A stretch of 64,000 bases of DNA from Paramicrobacterium humi (GCF_900105715.1 NZ_FNRY01000001.1:744001-808000); one strand, 5' to 3'. Shown: positions 41,713-50,761, counted from the first letter of the stretch. The notes: generated by a model not told the origin, from the sequence alone. A program made the numbers and translations.

Positions 41713-42693
41713 ATGCGTCCCTCACTCGATGACCTGCTCGCCTCCGCCCACGTCGTGTCGCTTCCCCTCACGACGCGTTTCCGCGGCATCGATGTGCGCG
41801 AGGCGCTGATCATGCGCGGCCCGAACGGCGCGACCGAGTTCTCGCCGTTCGTGGAGTACGACGACGCCGAAGCAGCGGTGTGGCTGCAGGCCGCTCTCGA
41901 GTTCGGCTGGGGCGACGAGCCAACGCCAGTGCGCGAGCGGATTCCCGTGAACGCGACGGTTCCTGCCGTTCCCGCGTCAGGCGTCGCCGCCGTGCTCGGC
42001 CGCTACGACGGCTGCCGAACGGCAAAGGTCAAGGTCGCCGAGCGCGGCCAGATTCTTGACGACGATGTCGCCCGCGTTCGCGAGGTGCGGCGCCTCATGG
42101 GTCCGGAGGGCCGCGTGCGCGTCGACGCGAACGGCGGCTGGAATGTGGACGAGGCCGAGCGTGCGGTACATGCTCTCGCGGAGTTCGACATCGAATACGT
42201 CGAACAGCCGTGCGCGAGCGTGGACGAGCTCGCCGAGTACCGGCGACGCACGAAGTACCTCGGCATCCCCGTCGCCGCCGACGAGAGCGTGCGCAAGGCG
42301 AGCGATCCTGTCGCCGTCGCGAAGGCAGGGGCGGCCGACCTGCTCATCATCAAGGCGCAGCCGCTCGGCGGCGTGCGCCGCGCCCTGCGGATCGTCGAGG
42401 AGGCCGGCCTGCCCGTGACGGTGTCGAGCGCTCTCGACACCTCCGTCGGGCTGTCGCTCGGCGCGTTTCTCGCGGCATCCGTCCCCGATCTCGAATTCGA
42501 CTGCGGACTCGCGACAGCGTCGCTGCTCGCCGCCGACGTGACCGAGCAGCCGTTGCGCGCTCACGACGGCGCGATCGACGTGCGCCGGGTCGACGTGTCG
42601 GAGGCGCTGCTCGACGAGCACGCGGCGTCACGGGAGCGCACCGCGTGGTGGCTGGATCGACTCGCGCGCTGCTACGCGGTGCTCGGGGCCTGA
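41713..42693 (+). CDS. menC: o-succinylbenzoate synthase
   Basis: 326 residues of the enolase superfamily (OSBS): catalytic Lys in TAKVKVAERG, metal ligands in RVDANGGW, YVEQPC and AADESV, and a second catalytic Lys in LLIIKAQPLGGV. Dehydrates SHCHC to o-succinylbenzoate. Short for the superfamily because the N-terminal cap is reduced, as in actinobacterial MenC. ATG 41713 has no clear ribosome site. Confidence 0.92.
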   Translation: MRPSLDDLLASAHVVSLPLTTRFRGIDVREALIMRGPNGATEFSPFVEYDDAEAAVWLQAALEFGWGDEPTPVRERIPVNATVPAVPASGVAAVLGRYDGCRTAKVKVAERGQILDDDVARVREVRRLMGPEGRVRVDANGGWNVDEAERAVHALAEFDIEYVEQPCASVDELAEYRRRTKYLGIPVAADESVRKASDPVAVAKAGAADLLIIKAQPLGGVRRALRIVEEAGLPVTVSSALDTSVGLSLGAFLAASVPDLEFDCGLATASLLAADVTEQPLRAHDGAIDVRRVDVSEALLDEHAASRERTAWWLDRLARCYAVLGA

Positions 42694-42771
42694 ACGGGAC
42701 GCCGACGGGTGGGTGACCATTTCACCGACAGTGGATGACAAGCTTCCTTTACATCCCCATCGAGCGAGCTG

Positions 42772-42783
42772 TAGCATCGATGC
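42772..42783 (+). promoter_or_regulatory. -10 box of leaderless membrane/XRE pair
   Basis: TAGCAT (42772-42777), 6-nt spacer, ATG 42784. Confidence 0.5.
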
Positions 42784-43206
42784 ATGACAAGGGACCTTGA
42801 CCCAGCCGGAGAGTCCTCCACCGAAGCCCGGCTCCGGCGCGTCTTCCGCATCCGCATGTGGGCGGGAGCCGCGTGCTACCTGCTCGCGAGCCTCGCGCTC
42901 TCCCTGTGGGGGCCACAGAACGGCGGGGACCCGTGGCGTGCGGTGTGGGTCGTACTGCCGCTGCTGCCCGTCGCATGGATGGTGCTCGTCGTCATTCTGC
43001 GCGTTCGGAGCATGGACGAGTACCAGGTCAAGCTTCTCGTCCCCGGCCTTGCCGTCGGCTTCACCGTCGCGATCGTCACGGCGCTCGTGCTCGGCACGCT
43101 CGACATCGCCGGGATCCACACGCCGAACGGCGGCTGGAGCGTCTGCTTCGCCGGTATTGCGGCATGGCTCATCACGAACGCCTTCACCGGCGCCCCCGAC
43201 GCCTGA
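42784..43206 (+). CDS. four-helix membrane protein paired with an XRE regulator
   Basis: 140 residues with a charged N-terminus and four membrane helices (about 26-43, 53-72, 83-103, 113-134). Small four-helix proteins next to a compact XRE regulator are a common bacterial pairing of unknown role. The stop TGA shares one base with the ATG of the regulator gene (TGATG), showing coupling. Start from the TAGCAT box. Confidence 0.75.
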   Translation: MTRDLDPAGESSTEARLRRVFRIRMWAGAACYLLASLALSLWGPQNGGDPWRAVWVVLPLLPVAWMVLVVILRVRSMDEYQVKLLVPGLAVGFTVAIVTALVLGTLDIAGIHTPNGGWSVCFAGIAAWLITNAFTGAPDA

Positions 43207-43403
43207 TGGAGAACCGGATCCGGGCCGAACGCGAGAAGCGAGGCTGGACCCAGGCCGTACTGGCCGAACGACTGAGCGTGTCGCGTCAGTCGATCGTGGC
43301 GCTCGAGACGGGCAAGTACGACCCGTCACTGCCTCTCGCCTTTCGCATCTCGCGCCTCTTCGAACAGCCGATCGAGGGGCTCTTCACGCCCGACGAGGGT
43401 TGA
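43206..43403 (+). CDS. compact XRE-family HTH regulator
   Basis: 65 residues, essentially only a Cro/CI helix-turn-helix: IRAEREKRGWTQAVLAERLS, VSRQSIVALETGKYDPSLPL, then ISRLFEQPIEGLFTPDE. Such YozG-like regulators often accompany a membrane partner, as here (1-bp overlap). Probably autoregulatory. Convergent with ccsB, 12 bp apart. Confidence 0.88.
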   Translation: MENRIRAEREKRGWTQAVLAERLSVSRQSIVALETGKYDPSLPLAFRISRLFEQPIEGLFTPDEG

Positions 43404-43415
43404 CTCTCGAGTGGC

Positions 43416-44411
43416 TTACAGTCCCGAGTAGCTGTGCAGTCCCTTGAAGAAGATGTTCACGACGGTGAAGTTGAAGATCACGGCGGCGAAGCCGATGACC
43501 GCGAGCCACGAGGAGCGCGTGCCGCGCCATCCCCGCGTCGCGCGCGCGTGGATGTAGCCCGCGTAGATCACCCAGATGATGAAGGTCCAGACTTCCTTGG
43601 TGTCCCAGCCCCAGTAGCGGCCCCACGCGGCCTCGGCCCAGATGGAGCCGAAGATGAGCGTGAAGGTCCACAGCACGAAGCCGACGATGATCGTGCGGTA
43701 CGCGAGGTTCTCGAGCCGCTCGGCCGACGGGAACGTGGCCATGAACTTGAGCTTCATGTTCGCGAGCGAGGTGCCTCGCGCCTCGGTGCGCGCTTGCAGC
43801 AGCTGCAGCACCGACAGGGCGCAGCCGAGCGCGAGGAAGCCCATCGCCGTCGTCGCGACGAACACGTGGATGACGAGCCACGCCGACTGCAGGGCCGGCG
43901 GGAGCGGGGCGACCGCGACGTAGAAGTTGATGGTCGCCATGCACAGCAGCGAGACGACGAGTCCGGTGATGAACGTGCCGAGGTAGCGCAGGTCGACCTT
44001 GATGTTCACGACGAGGAACACGGCGATGACGAGCATCGTGCCCGTCATGACGAACTCGTACAGGTTCGCCCACGGCACACGGCCCGCGGCGAGGCCGCGC
44101 GTCACGTCGGCGGCGACGTGCAGGAGGAAGCCGAGCACGGTGAGCGCCATGGCGGAGCGCAGCGACGGCGAGCGCTTCGCCGTGACGGCGGCGGCTCCCG
44201 TGGCCTTCTTCGGCGGGCGCACCTTGACGGCGACTCCGCCCGCGGCCTGCTCGGTCGCGAGTGAGCCGGTGCCCTCGAGAGCCTCGGCGTCTGCGGCTTG
44301 CTTGACCTCGGCGCTTCGTCGTGCCAGGTCGAGGGCGAAGGCGATGAGCGCGAGGGCGTACAGCGCCGTCGCCGACCACAGCGACAGCAGCGAGAACGAG
44401 TTCAGATCCAC
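43416..44411 (-). CDS. ccsB: cytochrome c biogenesis protein CcsB/ResC
   Basis: 331-residue polytopic protein. The haem-handling WWD-type segment WGRYWGWDTKEVWTFIIWVIYAGYIHARATRGWRG (read in parts) and conserved His residues identify the CcsA/ResC half of the System II haem lyase. With ResB it carries haem across the membrane to apocytochrome c. A Lys/Ala-rich cytoplasmic loop (about 40-75) is present. GTG 44411 with TACCCT 6 nt upstream. Confidence 0.92.
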   Translation of the reverse strand: MDLNSFSLLSLWSATALYALALIAFALDLARRSAEVKQAADAEALEGTGSLATEQAAGGVAVKVRPPKKATGAAAVTAKRSPSLRSAMALTVLGFLLHVAADVTRGLAAGRVPWANLYEFVMTGTMLVIAVFLVVNIKVDLRYLGTFITGLVVSLLCMATINFYVAVAPLPPALQSAWLVIHVFVATTAMGFLALGCALSVLQLLQARTEARGTSLANMKLKFMATFPSAERLENLAYRTIIVGFVLWTFTLIFGSIWAEAAWGRYWGWDTKEVWTFIIWVIYAGYIHARATRGWRGTRSSWLAVIGFAAVIFNFTVVNIFFKGLHSYSGL

Positions 44412-44423
44412 AGCTTAAGGGTA
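44412..44423 (-). promoter_or_regulatory. -10 box of leaderless ccsB
   Basis: TACCCT (44423-44418), 6-nt spacer, GTG 44411. Confidence 0.5.
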
Positions 44424-44432
44424 CTCCTTCGA

Positions 44433-44798
44433 CTATTCGGCGGATCGGCGCCGGACGGCGGCGACCGCGGCGGCGATCCCGCGCCAGCCGAGCAGGAAGA
44501 CGCCGAGCGCGATTGTCGCGACGATGATGAACGGCAGCGCGGTGCCCTGCCCGCTCACGACGCGGAGCAGCATCCCGCCCGCGACGGTGATGATCCAGAT
44601 CGGGATGCCGCTTCGCACGATGCGCAGCGGGGCGCGCCACGCGAGCGACACGATCCAGCCGACAAGCAGCGCGACGAGGAACGGCCACCACGTGCCGAGC
44701 ACACCCGCGACGTCGAGCGCCTCCGCGTGGCTCGCGCGGCCGATGATCGCGAAGACGAGAGTCAGCACGATGTCGATGACGAGAGCGGCGGCCGTCAT
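44433..44798 (-). CDS. DUF3054-type membrane protein
   Basis: 121 residues with four membrane helices; conserved FAIIGRASH after helix 1, TWWPFLVALLVGW and SGIPIWIITVAGGMLLR, the DUF3054 pattern. Its ATG overlaps the resB stop by 4 bp and it is followed by ccsB, so it is embedded in the cytochrome-maturation operon; a link to that process is suggested only by position. Confidence 0.82.
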   Translation of the reverse strand: MTAAALVIDIVLTLVFAIIGRASHAEALDVAGVLGTWWPFLVALLVGWIVSLAWRAPLRIVRSGIPIWIITVAGGMLLRVVSGQGTALPFIIVATIALGVFLLGWRGIAAAVAAVRRRSAE

Positions 44799-46477
44799 GC
44801 GTCGCGATCCCTGCCGAGCGCCGTGCCGTGGCGGTACGCGATGGATGAGACCGCGTCGCCGAGCGTGGGGTCCTCGCCGCGGGCGAGGCCGGCGTATTCG
44901 ACGCGCACCGTTCCGTCGGCGCGGTCGAACGCCTTGACCCACACGCGCCGGCGCGGCACGAACAGCGACGTGAGCAGGCCGAGCAGCACGAGGATTGCTC
45001 CCACGGCGACGCCGAGCTGGGTCTGGTCGTGGTGGATGTCGAACGAGGCGAAGCGCAGCACCGAGTGCGAGTAGTCGTTCGCCTGCGGCGACTGGTTGAC
45101 GAATTCGACGGTGCCGAGACCGTTCGGCAGCTTCGTCGACTGTCCCGGCATGAGCTCGATCGAGTCGACGCCTGTCTTGCCGCCCGTGAGCTGGGTCATG
45201 TCGTCGACGTCGAGCGAGTACACCGACTTCGGCACGCCCCCGTCGATGCCGAGGTCGCCCGAGTAGACGTTGAGGCTCAGCATGGGGTAGGTGAGGTCGG
45301 CGTACGTCGACGCGAACGCGCCCGTGTCGAGCTTGTACGCGGTCGGGTAGAAGAAGCCGACCATGCCGATCTGCTTCGTGAGCCCGTCGGGCACCTTGAT
45401 GACGCCGACGGACGTGAGGTTGGAGTCCTGGGGCAGGAACGGCACGGAATCCGTGAACACGACGTTCCCGTCGGGATCCTTCACCGTAATGGTGGGCGCG
45501 TAGCCGTTGCCGAGCAGGTAGACGTCGGTTCCCGCGAAGCGCAGCGGATCGTTGACCTTGATCGTGCGGTCCTGCTTCTCGCCGTCGCGCGTCGTCGTGG
45601 TCACGTGGGCGGCGAAGTCGATGGGCTGCCCGTACGCATCGAGGTTCTTCGTCTCGTAGGTCGCGTCGAAGTTGTCGAGCGCGAGCGAGTACGGGTCGAG
45701 CTGCCCCGCGTTGAAGAAGCGGCCGGGACTGAACGAGTCGTAGTCGCCGAGCATGTTCACGAAGCTCTGACCCTCGACGACGACGCGCTGGCCGCTGTAG
45801 CCGAAGCCGCCGCCGATGCCGACGACGAGAAGGATCAGCAGGAGCGCCGAGTGGAAGACGAGGTTTCCCGTCTCGCGCAGGTAGCCGCGCTCCGCGGACA
45901 CCGAGACGCTCGCGGGCTGGGTGTGCGTCGCCGGGCTCTCGTACAGCTCGACGCGGTAGCCGGACTTCTTGAGCAACTCGCGCGCCGACGCCACGACCGT
46001 GGCGGCATCCGTTCTCACACCGTCGTCGTCGCCGTACACGGTCTCGCTGAATTCGCTCAGGCGCTGCAGGCGCACGGGCGTCTTCGGCGGCCGCGCGCGC
46101 AGGGCTCCGATGTGGTGCTTGACCCGAGGGATGACGCAGCCGATGAGCGAGATGAACAGCAGGATGTAGACGGCGGAGAACCAGGCCGACGTGAACACGT
46201 CGAACATCTGCAGCTTGTCGAGCGCAGGAGCGAGGTCAGGGTGCTCCGTGAAGTACTGCGTGACGCCGTTCGGGTCGCTCGAACGCTGAGGCACGAGCGA
46301 GCCGGGGATCGCGGCGAGCGCGAGCAGCAGCAGAAGGAGCAGGGCGGTGCGCATGCTCGTGAGCTGTCGCCACATCCAGCGCAGCCACCCGGTGAAGCCG
46401 AGGGAGGGTTGCGTGATCTCGGCGGGCTCCTCGCGGAGCTCGTCGTGACCGTCGGTGTAATCAGAGGGCCGGCGCAA
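44795..46477 (-). CDS. resB: cytochrome c biogenesis protein ResB
   Basis: 560 residues, ResB family: three N-terminal membrane helices (LRWMWRQLTSMRTALLLLLLLALAAIPGS in parts; a second and third near 95 and 200), a large extracytoplasmic domain (QRVVVEGQSFVNMLGDYDSF) and a final helix near 505 (GVAVGAILVLLGLLTSLFVP). Partner of CcsB in haem delivery. The frame opens at TTG 46477, overlapping the ccdA stop by 17 bp; no other early start is available. Confidence 0.92.
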   Translation of the reverse strand: MRRPSDYTDGHDELREEPAEITQPSLGFTGWLRWMWRQLTSMRTALLLLLLLALAAIPGSLVPQRSSDPNGVTQYFTEHPDLAPALDKLQMFDVFTSAWFSAVYILLFISLIGCVIPRVKHHIGALRARPPKTPVRLQRLSEFSETVYGDDDGVRTDAATVVASARELLKKSGYRVELYESPATHTQPASVSVSAERGYLRETGNLVFHSALLLILLVVGIGGGFGYSGQRVVVEGQSFVNMLGDYDSFSPGRFFNAGQLDPYSLALDNFDATYETKNLDAYGQPIDFAAHVTTTTRDGEKQDRTIKVNDPLRFAGTDVYLLGNGYAPTITVKDPDGNVVFTDSVPFLPQDSNLTSVGVIKVPDGLTKQIGMVGFFYPTAYKLDTGAFASTYADLTYPMLSLNVYSGDLGIDGGVPKSVYSLDVDDMTQLTGGKTGVDSIELMPGQSTKLPNGLGTVEFVNQSPQANDYSHSVLRFASFDIHHDQTQLGVAVGAILVLLGLLTSLFVPRRRVWVKAFDRADGTVRVEYAGLARGEDPTLGDAVSSIAYRHGTALGRDRDA

Positions 46478-47213
46478 AGTTCGGCATCACCCCCGCGAGT
46501 TCGCTGATGAGGGACGTCCAGACGCCGGTGACCATGAGCACGCCGATGACGATGAGCAGGATGCCGCCGACGATGTTGATCGCGCGAATGTGCTTGCGCA
46601 GGAACGACATGCTCCTCGTCGCCCACGTCGCACCGAAGGCGATGGCGATGAACGGCAGACCGAGGCCGAGGCAGTACACGAAGCTCAGCAGCGCACCGCG
46701 CCACGGGGAGCCGGAGCCGAAGCTCAGCGACTGGATGGCCACGAGCGTCGGGCCGACGCACGGCGCCCAGCCGATGCCGAAGACGATGCCGAGCAGCGGC
46801 GCTCCGAGCAGACCGGTCTTGGGCCGCCACGACGGCCGGAAGGTGTTCTGCAGCACCGTGACCTGGCCGATGAACACGAGCCCCATGACGATGATCACGG
46901 CGCCGAGGATGCGGGTGATGAGCGGCCCGTACTGCACGAGCCAGGCGCCGAGCTGCCCGAAGGCGAGACCGTAGGCGGTGAACACGGCGGAGAAGCCGAG
47001 CACGAACAGCAGCACACCGAGCACGAGTCGCGCGCGGTCCTTCTTCGCCGCCTGCTTTCCACGCTGCACGGTGGACGCGCCGCCGACGTAGGCGAGGTAG
47101 CCGGGCACGAGCGGGAGCACGCACGGCGAGGCGAAGGAGACGAGTCCGGCGAGCGCGGCGATCGGAATGGCGAGAAGCAGCTGCCCGCTGATGACGATGT
47201 CTCCGGGGTTCAC
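46461..47213 (-). CDS. ccdA: thiol-disulfide electron transporter CcdA
   Basis: 250 residues, six membrane helices. The two redox Cys lie in SFASPCVLPLVPGYLAY and GWAPCVGPTL. Brings reducing power across the membrane to ResA and the haem-binding Cys of apocytochromes. Starts 1 bp after the resA stop, so the genes are co-transcribed. Confidence 0.94.
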   Translation of the reverse strand: MNPGDIVISGQLLLAIPIAALAGLVSFASPCVLPLVPGYLAYVGGASTVQRGKQAAKKDRARLVLGVLLFVLGFSAVFTAYGLAFGQLGAWLVQYGPLITRILGAVIIVMGLVFIGQVTVLQNTFRPSWRPKTGLLGAPLLGIVFGIGWAPCVGPTLVAIQSLSFGSGSPWRGALLSFVYCLGLGLPFIAIAFGATWATRSMSFLRKHIRAINIVGGILLIVIGVLMVTGVWTSLISELAGVMPNFAPAL

Positions 47214-47214
47214 G

Positions 47215-47820
47215 TCACTTCTCCGCGAGAGTGTCGCCGATGAGCGTGCCGAGGATCGAGGTGTCCTGCACGGCCCCGAGCACGCGCGAGGCGACCCGGC
47301 CCTGCTTGTCGAGAACGATCGTCGTGGGAACGCTGTTGGGCGGCACGGTGCCCGAGAAGGCGAGCTTCACGGCGCCGGAGTCGGCATCCATGATGGACGA
47401 ATAGCTGACGCCGTAGGTCTTGTTGAAGGCCGCGGCCGTTCCAGCCTGATCGCGCAGGTTGACGCCCACGAACGCGACGCCCTCGCTCGAGTACTTGTCG
47501 TACAGCTTCTCGAGAATGGGCGCTTCGGCGCGGCACGGCGCGCACGAGGCGTACCAGAAGTTCACGACCACGACCTTGCCGTCAAGCGACTCGGACGAGA
47601 GGGTCTCGTCGTCTTGGGTCGTGCCGGAGAATTCGATCGGCGCGCCCCGGTCGTCGGCGGCGACTTCCATGACGGAGCCGTCTCCCGCGATGTAGCCCTT
47701 GTTGCTTCCTTCGCGGTACTGCTCGGCGAGGGGGTCGTTGCTGCACCCCGCGACGGTGAGCGCGACGGCGATCAGTGCGGCGGCGGTGAGCGCCCGCCCC
47801 GCCCGGGAGGCAGCGGTCAT
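47215..47820 (-). CDS. resA: ResA/TlpA-type thioredoxin lipoprotein
   Basis: 201 residues. Lipobox (LTVAGC), a short spacer, then a thioredoxin fold with VVVNFWYASCAPCRAEAPIL (CxxC active site) and a cis-Pro loop in SVPTTIVLDKQGRV. Reduces the haem-binding cysteines of apocytochrome c outside the membrane. ATG overlaps the histidine phosphatase stop by 4 bp. Confidence 0.93.
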   Translation of the reverse strand: MTAASRAGRALTAAALIAVALTVAGCSNDPLAEQYREGSNKGYIAGDGSVMEVAADDRGAPIEFSGTTQDDETLSSESLDGKVVVVNFWYASCAPCRAEAPILEKLYDKYSSEGVAFVGVNLRDQAGTAAAFNKTYGVSYSSIMDADSGAVKLAFSGTVPPNSVPTTIVLDKQGRVASRVLGAVQDTSILGTLIGDTLAEK

Positions 47821-48452
47821 ACCGCGCCCACGTCGTTCGCGCCGGCCGTGAGCATGAGCGCCGGCTCGTCGTAGTCGACCTCGGTGAAGCGGCGCCCGTT
47901 GTGCTCGATCGTCGTGATGCTCGACAGCGAGCATCTGCGCTTGCGCGGGTCGTGGTGGAGCGGGATGCCGAGGAGGCTCGAATGCACCATCCAGATGGGC
48001 AGCTGGTGGCTGACAAGCGCCACTTCGCCGGACTCCGTCGACTCCCAGGCGTCTTCGATCGCGACGAGCATGCGCGCGGCGATGTCGGAGAACGGCTCGC
48101 CCCAGCTGGGCTTGCGCGGGTTGCGCAGGGAGGGCCAGTTGCGGGGATTGCGGAGGGCGCGGCTCATGCGGCTGCCCTCGAAGTGATTGAACGGCTCGAT
48201 GAGACGCTCGTCGGTCTCGACGTCGACATCGAAGGCTGCGGCGATGGGAGCGGCGGACTCCTGTGTGCGCTGGAGCGGGGAGGCGATGACCCGCGTGATG
48301 TTCGCGCCGCGCTCCACGAGCTCGGCCGCGGCCGCCTCGGCCATGCGGTGCCCGAGATCGGAGAGCCCGAATCCGGGGACGCGGCCGTACAGCACACGCG
48401 AGGGATTGTGCACCTCTCCGTGACGGACGAGGTGGATCAGGGACGCTACCAC
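47817..48452 (-). CDS. histidine phosphatase (phosphoglycerate mutase-like)
   Basis: 211 residues. LIHLVRHGEVHNPSRVLYG contains the phospho-acceptor RHG, IASPLQRTQESAAPIAAAF the second Arg, and VALVSHQLPIWM the late His. A broad-specificity phosphatase or mutase. It leads the ccs operon in this and, to my knowledge, many other actinobacteria; a link to haem supply is unproven. GTG 48452 follows a TAGACT box by 7 nt. Confidence 0.9.
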   Translation of the reverse strand: MVASLIHLVRHGEVHNPSRVLYGRVPGFGLSDLGHRMAEAAAAELVERGANITRVIASPLQRTQESAAPIAAAFDVDVETDERLIEPFNHFEGSRMSRALRNPRNWPSLRNPRKPSWGEPFSDIAARMLVAIEDAWESTESGEVALVSHQLPIWMVHSSLLGIPLHHDPRKRRCSLSSITTIEHNGRRFTEVDYDEPALMLTAGANDVGAV

Positions 48453-48465
48453 AGCGCCAAGTCTA
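48453..48465 (-). promoter_or_regulatory. -10 box of leaderless histidine phosphatase / ccs operon
   Basis: TAGACT (48465-48460), 7-nt spacer, GTG 48452. Confidence 0.4.
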
Positions 48466-48587
48466 CGTTCTGTAGAGCTAAGAATCTCCCGAGAGCTTCG
48501 CGGCGGGCGCGCGGGCGAGCCGTCGGCGGCATCCGATCGTCTCAACCGGCCGCGCGAACACGGCAAAGACGCACGGCGGCGCGTAGG

Positions 48588-48599
48588 TAGACTTGTCGA
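48588..48599 (+). promoter_or_regulatory. -10 box upstream of aspS leader
   Basis: TAGACT (48588-48593), 6-nt spacer, then A48600, which is also the first base of an ATG. Predicts a 69-nt transcribed leader before aspS. Confidence 0.5.
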
Positions 48600-48638
48600 A
48601 TGCCTCCGGGAGCCCCGGCGTCGAATCGCCGGCTGTGA
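48600..48638 (+). CDS. putative leaderless leader peptide of aspS
   Basis: A 12-codon frame (MPPGAPASNRRL, stop TGA 48636-48638) beginning exactly where the TAGACT promoter predicts the mRNA 5' end. It has no Asp codon, so it does not sense aspartyl-tRNA by simple stalling. Its end runs over the first of two alternative hairpins. Whether it is translated is unknown. Confidence 0.4.
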   Translation: MPPGAPASNRRL

Positions 48639-48656
48639 CTCCCACGACTCGCCGGG
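48613..48656 (+). promoter_or_regulatory. possible attenuator-like leader RNA of aspS
   Basis: CCCGGCG (48614-48620) can pair either with CGCCGG (48627-48632; 6 bp, 6-nt loop) or with CGCCGGG (48650-48656; 7 bp). The second pairing reaches the edge of the GGGAAGGA ribosome site of aspS. The two are mutually exclusive and the 12-codon frame crosses the first. Regulation is inferred. Confidence 0.4.
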
Positions 48657-48668
48657 AAGGACCTCTTC

Positions 48669-50453
48669 GTGCTTCGCACTCATAACGCCGGATCCCTCGG
48701 GATCGAGCAGGTCGACCAGACCGTGACCCTTGCCGGATGGGTCGATCGCCGTCGCGATCACGGCGGCGTCGCCTTCATCGACCTGCGGGACGCCTCGGGC
48801 ATCGCCCAGGTCGTGATTCGCGACGAAGAGGTGGCGCACCCGCTGCGCGCCGAGTTCGTTCTTCAGGTCACGGGCACCGTGCGCAAGCGCCCCGAGGGGA
48901 ACGAGAACCCGCACCTGCCGACCGGGCAGATCGAGGTCATCGCCGATGAGGTGAGGGTGCTCAACGACTCCGCGGCGCTGCCGTTCCAGGTGTCGACCGC
49001 GCTCGAGGGCACCGAGACCATCGGCGAGGAGGCACGCCTCAAGTACCGCTACCTCGACCTGCGCCGCCCGGCGCCGGCGCGCGCCATCCGCTTGCGCGCG
49101 AAGGCCAACCAGGCCGCGCGCCGCGTGCTCGACGAGCTTGACTTCGTCGAGATAGAGACGCCCACGCTGACCCGCTCGACGCCGGAGGGCGCCCGCGACT
49201 TCCTCGTGCCCGCCCGCCTCTCCCCCGGCTCCTGGTACGCCCTCCCCCAGTCGCCCCAGCTGTTCAAGCAGCTGCTCATGGTCGCGGGCATGGAGCGCTA
49301 CTACCAGATCGCGCGCTGCTACCGCGACGAGGACTTCCGCGCCGACCGGCAGCCCGAGTTCACGCAGCTCGACGTCGAGATGAGCTTCGTCGACCAGGAA
49401 GACGTCATCGCCGTCGGCGAGAAGATCGTCTCGTCGCTGTGGGAGCTCATCGGCTACACGATCCCGACGCCGATCCCCCGCATGACGTATGCCGAGGCGA
49501 TGCAGAAGTACGGCAGCGACAAGCCCGACCTGCGCTTCGGCCTCGAGATCATTGAGCTCACCGAGTACTTCGCGGGCACGCCGTTCCGCGTGTTCCAGAA
49601 CCCGTACGTCGGCGCGATCGTCTTCCCGGGCGGCGCCGCCACTCCCCGCCGCGGCTTCGACGCCTGGCAGGAATGGGCGCGCTCACGCGGCGCGAAGGGA
49701 CTCGCCTACGTCACGATCGCGGAGGACGGCACCCTCGGCGGGCCGGTCGCGAAGAACATCACGGATGCCGAGCGCGAGGGTCTCGCGGAGGCAACGGGCG
49801 CCAAGCCGGGCGACGCGATCTTCTTCGCGGCCGGAACGGCACGCGAGTCCCGCGCGCTGCTCGGCGCCGCCCGCCTCGAGGTCGGCAAGAAGGCCGAGCT
49901 CATCGACGAGTCGCAGTGGGCGTTCGTGTGGATCGTCGACGCGCCCATGTTCGAGCCGGCCGCCGAAGCGGAGGCCTCGGGCGACGTCGCGGTCGGCAGC
50001 GGCAAGTGGACGGCCGTGCACCACGCGTTCACGTCGCCGAAGCCGGAGTTCCTCGACACGTTCGACGTCGAGCCCGAGAACGCGCTCTCGTACGCCTATG
50101 ACATCGTGTGCAACGGCAACGAGATCGGCGGAGGCTCGATCCGCATCCACGAGCGCGATGTGCAGGAGCGCGTCTTCAAGCTCATGGGCCTCGACGAGGA
50201 GCAGGCGCGCACGAAGTTCGGCTTCCTTCTCGACGCCTTCGCGTTCGGCGCCCCGCCGCACGGCGGCATCGCGCTCGGCTGGGACCGCATCGTCGCCCTG
50301 CTCACGGGCTCCGACTCGATCCGCGAGGTCATCGCGTTCCCGAAGACCGGCAACGGCTTCGACCCCCTCACGCAGGCTCCCGCGCCGATCACGGCGCAGC
50401 AACGCAAGGAGGCCGGCGTCGACGCGAAGCCGAAGGACCGCGACACGGAGTAG
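48669..50453 (+). CDS. aspS: aspartyl-tRNA synthetase
   Basis: 594 residues, full-length bacterial-type class IIb synthetase. N-terminal OB-fold anticodon domain ([19 protein letters not shown]), motif 2 region [19 protein letters not shown], the bacterial GAD insertion (about 290-420) and motif 3 in [13 protein letters not shown]. Charges tRNA-Asp, and possibly tRNA-Asn if the genome uses transamidation. GTG 48669 follows GGAAGGA by about 7 nt. A 69-nt leader with alternative hairpins precedes it. Confidence 0.96.
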   Translation: MLRTHNAGSLGIEQVDQTVTLAGWVDRRRDHGGVAFIDLRDASGIAQVVIRDEEVAHPLRAEFVLQVTGTVRKRPEGNENPHLPTGQIEVIADEVRVLNDSAALPFQVSTALEGTETIGEEARLKYRYLDLRRPAPARAIRLRAKANQAARRVLDELDFVEIETPTLTRSTPEGARDFLVPARLSPGSWYALPQSPQLFKQLLMVAGMERYYQIARCYRDEDFRADRQPEFTQLDVEMSFVDQEDVIAVGEKIVSSLWELIGYTIPTPIPRMTYAEAMQKYGSDKPDLRFGLEIIELTEYFAGTPFRVFQNPYVGAIVFPGGAATPRRGFDAWQEWARSRGAKGLAYVTIAEDGTLGGPVAKNITDAEREGLAEATGAKPGDAIFFAAGTARESRALLGAARLEVGKKAELIDESQWAFVWIVDAPMFEPAAEAEASGDVAVGSGKWTAVHHAFTSPKPEFLDTFDVEPENALSYAYDIVCNGNEIGGGSIRIHERDVQERVFKLMGLDEEQARTKFGFLLDAFAFGAPPHGGIALGWDRIVALLTGSDSIREVIAFPKTGNGFDPLTQAPAPITAQQRKEAGVDAKPKDRDTE

Positions 50454-50458
50454 TCCGG

Positions 50459-50761
50459 CTACGCCTCGATGTCGATCGAGGCGCGCTGCTCGACGACGCT
50501 GCGGATGTATGCCGCGACCTCGGAGTGCACGGGGTGCACCTGGTACGCCTTGAGTGCGGCGACATCATCGTGCACGGAGACGAGCACGAGGTCGTAGTTC
50601 ACGTCGGCGAACGCTGCGTTGCGTGACACGCGCAGCGACTGGATGCCGGGGACGACGCCGATGAGCCCTTCGAGCCGCGCCCCGATCTCGGCGGCGGCCT
50701 CGTCTTTCGCTGCGTCGTCGTCGCCGGCGAGCGTCCACATCACGATGTGTCGAATGGCCAT
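50459..50761 (-). CDS. Dabb (stress-responsive A/B barrel) protein
   Basis: 100 residues with one ferredoxin-like barrel: MAIRHIVMWTL, then LEGLIGVVPGIQSLRVSRNA, DLVLVSVHDDVAALKAYQVHPVH. The Dabb family includes small dimeric proteins and a few enzymes; function here is unknown. GAGGAG 5 nt before ATG 50761. Converges on aspS with 5 bp between stops. Confidence 0.87.
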   Translation of the reverse strand: MAIRHIVMWTLAGDDDAAKDEAAAEIGARLEGLIGVVPGIQSLRVSRNAAFADVNYDLVLVSVHDDVAALKAYQVHPVHSEVAAYIRSVVEQRASIDIEA

